Positions 60,910 through 64,000 of a stretch of DNA of 64,000 nt are shown here, piece by piece; position 1 is the stretch's first letter, and each line of letters opens with the position of its first letter. Below the pieces are notes generated by a model. That model was not told the DNA's origin. It saw only the letters and a list, made by a program, of their open reading frames with translations, and made no database searches. The stretch covers positions 62,001-126,000 of the forward strand of contig NZ_VOPL01000008.1 of the NCBI RefSeq assembly GCF_007993065.1. The letters run 5' to 3'. The stretch is from Paracoccus aurantiacus (GTDB lineage: Bacteria; Pseudomonadota; Alphaproteobacteria; Rhodobacterales; Rhodobacteraceae). The position numbers were made by a program, and so were the translations under genes.

Positions 60910-63387
60910 TTATCGCGCCTCGGTTCCGACCGTTCCGCATCGTGACGTCATGTCAAAGCCGATGCGCTGCATTTCCAGCAGGAACGCGCGCCAGACATTG
61001 TCGCGCACATCCTGACTGCCGTTCCGGATCGAGCGTAGGTGCGGCTGGCGGATAAGCGCCCCGCGAAGCGCGGAATCGGTGGGCGTGTCGGCGCTGCCGG
61101 GGGCAAGGATGGCAAGGTAGTCTTCGCATGCCATGCGCCGCATGGCCCGAACGCTCGGCCCGTCCGCAAGATGCGGATGAATATATTTCGCCGACATCCG
61201 TTCTGCCATGTCGATGGCCAGAAGCGTTGCGGGGCTGTCGAAAGTCAGCGTGATTTCGTCATCCTGACGCTCCGCACCGGGAGGCGGAGACGAGAGGTCG
61301 CGCGCAGTGATCGCATCGAGGCAGGCCCGCCCTTCGGGCAACGGCGCGCACAGCCAGCCGCCCTTCGCCGCGACATCTTCAGCGGCAATGTGGCAGGGCT
61401 GCTGCGCTGCATCGGCATCGCCTGCCTGGTCAATCCTGCACCTCGCCATATCAATGGGCAGTTCCGGCCAGTCAAAGCGAAGCGACAAGCCGCCCGTCAG
61501 CCTTCCTGCAGGCATCGCCTGCGCACCCGCAAGTGGCGCAGCCTGCGGGGCGGGTTCGATGACCTTGCCGAGTTCCGTAACCGCGGCGCTGAACATCGAC
61601 GGCACAGCGACAAACCCGCCATCGGTCAGGATGAACCCCGGCAACCGATCATCCATGCGCCGTGCCTGCCACGCGCCATCCCGCAGAAGAAGAACGACTC
61701 CGGTGCGCAGATGGGCTTCGATGACGCGACCATCTGCGGGATGCGGGGCAGGCACGTCCATATAGCGCACGGCCCCGATCTGCGCCCGCAATCCGATCGC
61801 GCAATCTGCGTCCTCGCCCACATTCGCACCATGACAACTGAGCATTATGTTCGGACTGTCCTGGGTATCGTCGCTGCCGTTCGGAAGGTCCTGCGGTTCC
61901 AGAACCGAAATCTCGGTCGCGGCGCTCGCGTCCCGCGAAGCCGTGGCGGCGGAGAAGACGAAATCAGGTTTCGCAAGCTCGGTCACCGTCGGGGCCGGGC
62001 GCAGCGCGGGTGTCGCGTTCAGTCGGAACTGGCGGTTCAACAAGGTGCGTTCGACCGTTATCAGGCCGGTGGCCGCTATAGCGGGATCAGCCTGTCTGGT
62101 CTGCACATCTCGTGCCTCGTCCAGCATGAATGGCGTCCATGATGCGAACATCAGGGCGAACAGCGTGATCCAGACCATCCGGCCACGCTGGACGCCAAAG
62201 AAGAAGGATGCACCGCGAAACCAAGTGCCAAGCCGCGCTGACGAGCGGCGTATCGGCGGCACAAGCCAGCCGAACAACCATATGAGCGGACGAAGCAGGA
62301 TCAGCCACAGCAGCCAGAAAATCAGGACCTGACCAAGCGCGATGCTGACGGCGGTAATCGCGCCAAGCGCGAAATCAGCGAAGCTGTCGCTGTATCGCAT
62401 CAGCCTGAACACGGAGAGAATTAAGATCAGCGCGCCGAGCAATTTCCACAGGCCGCCTCTCTTTCGCGACGGGTCGCGGCCCTGTTCGTCCTGCGCCGCG
62501 GCGCGGGAAGGCCGCCCGGAAAGACGTTGCAGGAAATGCTGCTGATAGGTGCGTTCCGCGTAAGGGTGGCGCCGCAGGAACCCGACCCCGTCCCGGCGCC
62601 ATTCCAGCCGATCCTCGATCTGTTGCACCCATTCAAGCGGCGGCCGACTGCGCTTTTCGCCGTCATGCTGTTCCAAATGACGGATAAGCGCCGCTTCAAA
62701 GTTACGCAGGACGCCCGGATCATAAAGCGCTGGCGAGACCAGCAACGCTGCCCAGACGGCCCGGCTGTAATTCGGTCGGTCCAGCAGATCAGCGACGCGC
62801 TCGTGGAAATATGCGGGGTCACTGGTGCTGCGCCACGGGCGGATCTGCGGCTTGGGACGGGAAAGCGGCCCTTGCTGATGCGCATGCCCGCGCCCCTCAT
62901 CGGGTGCGGCTTCGGCTGGCGCGGGTTCGTGCGTTTCTGCTTCGGCCTCGTCCGCAGTTTCGCTGCGCGCCGGATCTGCGGCAACTGGCTGTTCGTCGTT
63001 GCCGCCCCGAGACGGGTCCTCGTTCTCATCCTCCTCGAATGGCGGAGCGGATGAGCTTGACGCCGTCGGATCGTCAGCGTCATCCCGCGCCGAAAGTTCG
63101 CCGATGTCGCGGACGCGCTGGCGTGGCGTGCGGGTCCGGGCTTCGCTAGGCGCTTCCGGTTTGGTCAGCCCGCTCAGCACCGATTTGCGCCGGTGCCCGC
63201 CCGATCCGGTCTGGCGCAGCGCAAATTCGTAGGCATGGCGCAAACGCGAAAAGCCCTCGACATCGTCGCCGGCGGCGCTCAGCGGCTTCAGCCGCGCGGC
63301 ATAGGCGCGCCGCACCGTTTTCGCATCGTCTGTCGGCGCAGCCAGACCAAGTTCGCTCCAGGGCCACCCGATCTCGTCAGATGACAT
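60910..63387 (-). CDS. Membrane-anchored J-domain-like protein, Hsp70 partner
   Basis: 825 aa. Residues about 8-58 (WPWSELGLAAPTDDAKTVRR, AYAARLKP and GFSRLRHAYEFALRQ) follow the J-domain helices, but the HPD tripeptide is missing. Residues 70-185 are low complexity and acidic. Hydrophobic segments lie at about 313-330, 338-377 and 403-421. The remaining 400 residues hold eight cysteines while the first 420 hold none, which points to a disulfide-bonded periplasmic C-terminus. The start overlaps the Hsp70 gene end by 11 bp. E. coli DjlB/DjlC with HscC is a comparable pairing. Confidence 0.78.
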   Translation of the reverse strand: MSSDEIGWPWSELGLAAPTDDAKTVRRAYAARLKPLSAAGDDVEGFSRLRHAYEFALRQTGSGGHRRKSVLSGLTKPEAPSEARTRTPRQRVRDIGELSARDDADDPTASSSSAPPFEEDENEDPSRGGNDEQPVAADPARSETADEAEAETHEPAPAEAAPDEGRGHAHQQGPLSRPKPQIRPWRSTSDPAYFHERVADLLDRPNYSRAVWAALLVSPALYDPGVLRNFEAALIRHLEQHDGEKRSRPPLEWVQQIEDRLEWRRDGVGFLRRHPYAERTYQQHFLQRLSGRPSRAAAQDEQGRDPSRKRGGLWKLLGALILILSVFRLMRYSDSFADFALGAITAVSIALGQVLIFWLLWLILLRPLIWLFGWLVPPIRRSSARLGTWFRGASFFFGVQRGRMVWITLFALMFASWTPFMLDEARDVQTRQADPAIAATGLITVERTLLNRQFRLNATPALRPAPTVTELAKPDFVFSAATASRDASAATEISVLEPQDLPNGSDDTQDSPNIMLSCHGANVGEDADCAIGLRAQIGAVRYMDVPAPHPADGRVIEAHLRTGVVLLLRDGAWQARRMDDRLPGFILTDGGFVAVPSMFSAAVTELGKVIEPAPQAAPLAGAQAMPAGRLTGGLSLRFDWPELPIDMARCRIDQAGDADAAQQPCHIAAEDVAAKGGWLCAPLPEGRACLDAITARDLSSPPPGAERQDDEITLTFDSPATLLAIDMAERMSAKYIHPHLADGPSVRAMRRMACEDYLAILAPGSADTPTDSALRGALIRQPHLRSIRNGSQDVRDNVWRAFLLEMQRIGFDMTSRCGTVGTEAR

Positions 63388-64000
63388 AATTTTCTTCTAT
63401 CTGGCGGGCGATGTCGTGAAGCTTGTCGCGTTCGGCGGCGATCAGGCGTGGGTCCTGCGTGGTGAGCGCAGCCTGAAATGTGTGGATGAGTTGCTGCAGA
63501 TATTCGCGGTCCTCACCCAGCAACATCTCGTGCAGGTGCTTCAGCGTCTCCATCAGGGCCACATTCTCGGCCTGATCGCGCGGATCGATCTTCAGCGCCT
63601 CCATCATCTTCAGGCGCTTGGCTTTTTCGGCTTCTGACATCGCGGCCGCGAGATTGTCGATTACGTCGGAATAGTTTTGCCCGGTGGAGTGGACCTTGAC
63701 GTCCACCGCCAGCAACCCGCTGACGTCATAGGTGAACCTTACATCTATGCTTTCTTTGCCGCGTTCGCCGCGCGGGACATTTACGGCAATTTCGCCGAGC
63801 ATAATATTTTCCGACGCGATTGCGGATTCGCCCTGAAGGATCTTCACCTTGATCCTGGTCTGGTTGTTCTGGACTGTCGCGAAGCTGTCACTGCGGCTTG
63901 CGGGCAGGATGGTGTTGCGCTCGATCAGGGGCTGGAAGCGGTTTTCCAGAAACTTGCCGTTGATTTCGTTGGCGACCTCGATCCCCAGCGAGAAAGGCGA
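63377..64000 (-). CDS. Hsp70-family chaperone (HscC-like), 5'-truncated by window edge
   Basis: 208 C-terminal residues; the frame is open to base 64000. SPFSLGIEVANEINGKFLEN, RFQPLIERNTILPASRSDSF and NIMLGEIAVNVPRGE, then IDVRFTYDVSGLLAVDVKV, form the Hsp70 substrate-binding beta-sandwich; DPRDQAENVALMETLKHLHE is in the helical lid. There is no C-terminal EEVD or acidic disordered tail like DnaK, so it is a specialised Hsp70, most like HscC. Its stop lies inside the J-like gene, so the two are coupled. The ATPase domain is outside the window. Confidence 0.88.
   Translation of the reverse strand, partial: SPFSLGIEVANEINGKFLENRFQPLIERNTILPASRSDSFATVQNNQTRIKVKILQGESAIASENIMLGEIAVNVPRGERGKESIDVRFTYDVSGLLAVDVKVHSTGQNYSDVIDNLAAAMSEAEKAKRLKMMEALKIDPRDQAENVALMETLKHLHEMLLGEDREYLQQLIHTFQAALTTQDPRLIAAERDKLHDIARQIEENYVI

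Noticed and set aside
1-64000. CRISPR arrays, insertion sequences or prophage genes
   Set aside because: I saw no regularly spaced repeats, transposase or integrase motifs, terminal inverted repeats with target duplications, or phage structural genes.

Overview
The window is high-GC DNA from an alphaproteobacterium, most likely Paracoccus or a close Rhodobacterales relative. The evidence is codon and amino-acid usage, a gltD-(hypothetical)-gltB locus, the rsfS and rlmH genes, a gcvTHP operon behind a tandem glycine riboswitch, and a GC-rich intergenic element of a type I recall from Rhodobacterales (36989-37040). The genus call is inference. I see no CRISPR array, insertion sequence or prophage.

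1-19.5 kb is an exopolysaccharide or surface-glycan locus. On the minus strand it runs glycosyltransferase, Wzc/ExoP-type tyrosine autokinase, pectate-lyase-like protein, ExoF/Wza-type export protein and sulfotransferase with overlapping or nearly abutting ends. After a 371-bp gap come a CapD/PglF-type nucleotide-sugar dehydratase and two glycosyltransferases; the last runs off the left edge. On the plus strand are a PglC-like phosphoglycosyl transferase, a formyltransferase, a PIG-L deacetylase and a DegT aminotransferase, all coupled, then a response regulator. A further glycosyltransferase, a Wzy/ligase-like membrane protein and a second sulfotransferase close the locus. Together they suggest a sulfated glycan containing an N-formylated amino sugar.

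19.5-45 kb is mostly core genome: phospholipase D, tRNA-Leu(CAG), an NDUFA9-like protein, uppP, gltD/gltB, an MliC-like lysozyme inhibitor, rlmH, rsfS, an MscS channel, gcvT/H/P, mogA, an MFS transporter, argG, an Hpt protein and ilvA. Between rlmH and rsfS sits a roughly 2-kb cassette: an HxlR regulator, a perfect 15-bp inverted-repeat operator, a small membrane protein and a DUF899 thioredoxin-fold protein.

45.2-52.6 kb is a gentisate-catabolic operon on the minus strand: gentisate dioxygenase, a mycothiol-type maleylpyruvate isomerase homologue with altered metal ligands, an exported metallo-hydrolase, fumarylpyruvate hydrolase, glutathione-type maleylpyruvate isomerase and a complete TRAP transporter. 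A MarR regulator is divergent.

52.6-57 kb holds the most unusual pair: a trypsin-like protease fused to an EEP-nuclease-like domain, and a SGNH hydrolase fused to an M15 peptidase. Both lack signal peptides, they are translationally close, and an AT-rich perfect palindrome lies upstream. This is the best candidate for an undescribed system. 57-60.5 kb carries a LysR regulator, quinone oxidoreductase, cupin and carboxymuconolactone-decarboxylase-like gene. The right end holds a small GNAT protein and an Hsp70 (partial, HscC-like) overlapping a membrane-anchored J-like protein with a cysteine-rich, probably periplasmic C-terminal half.
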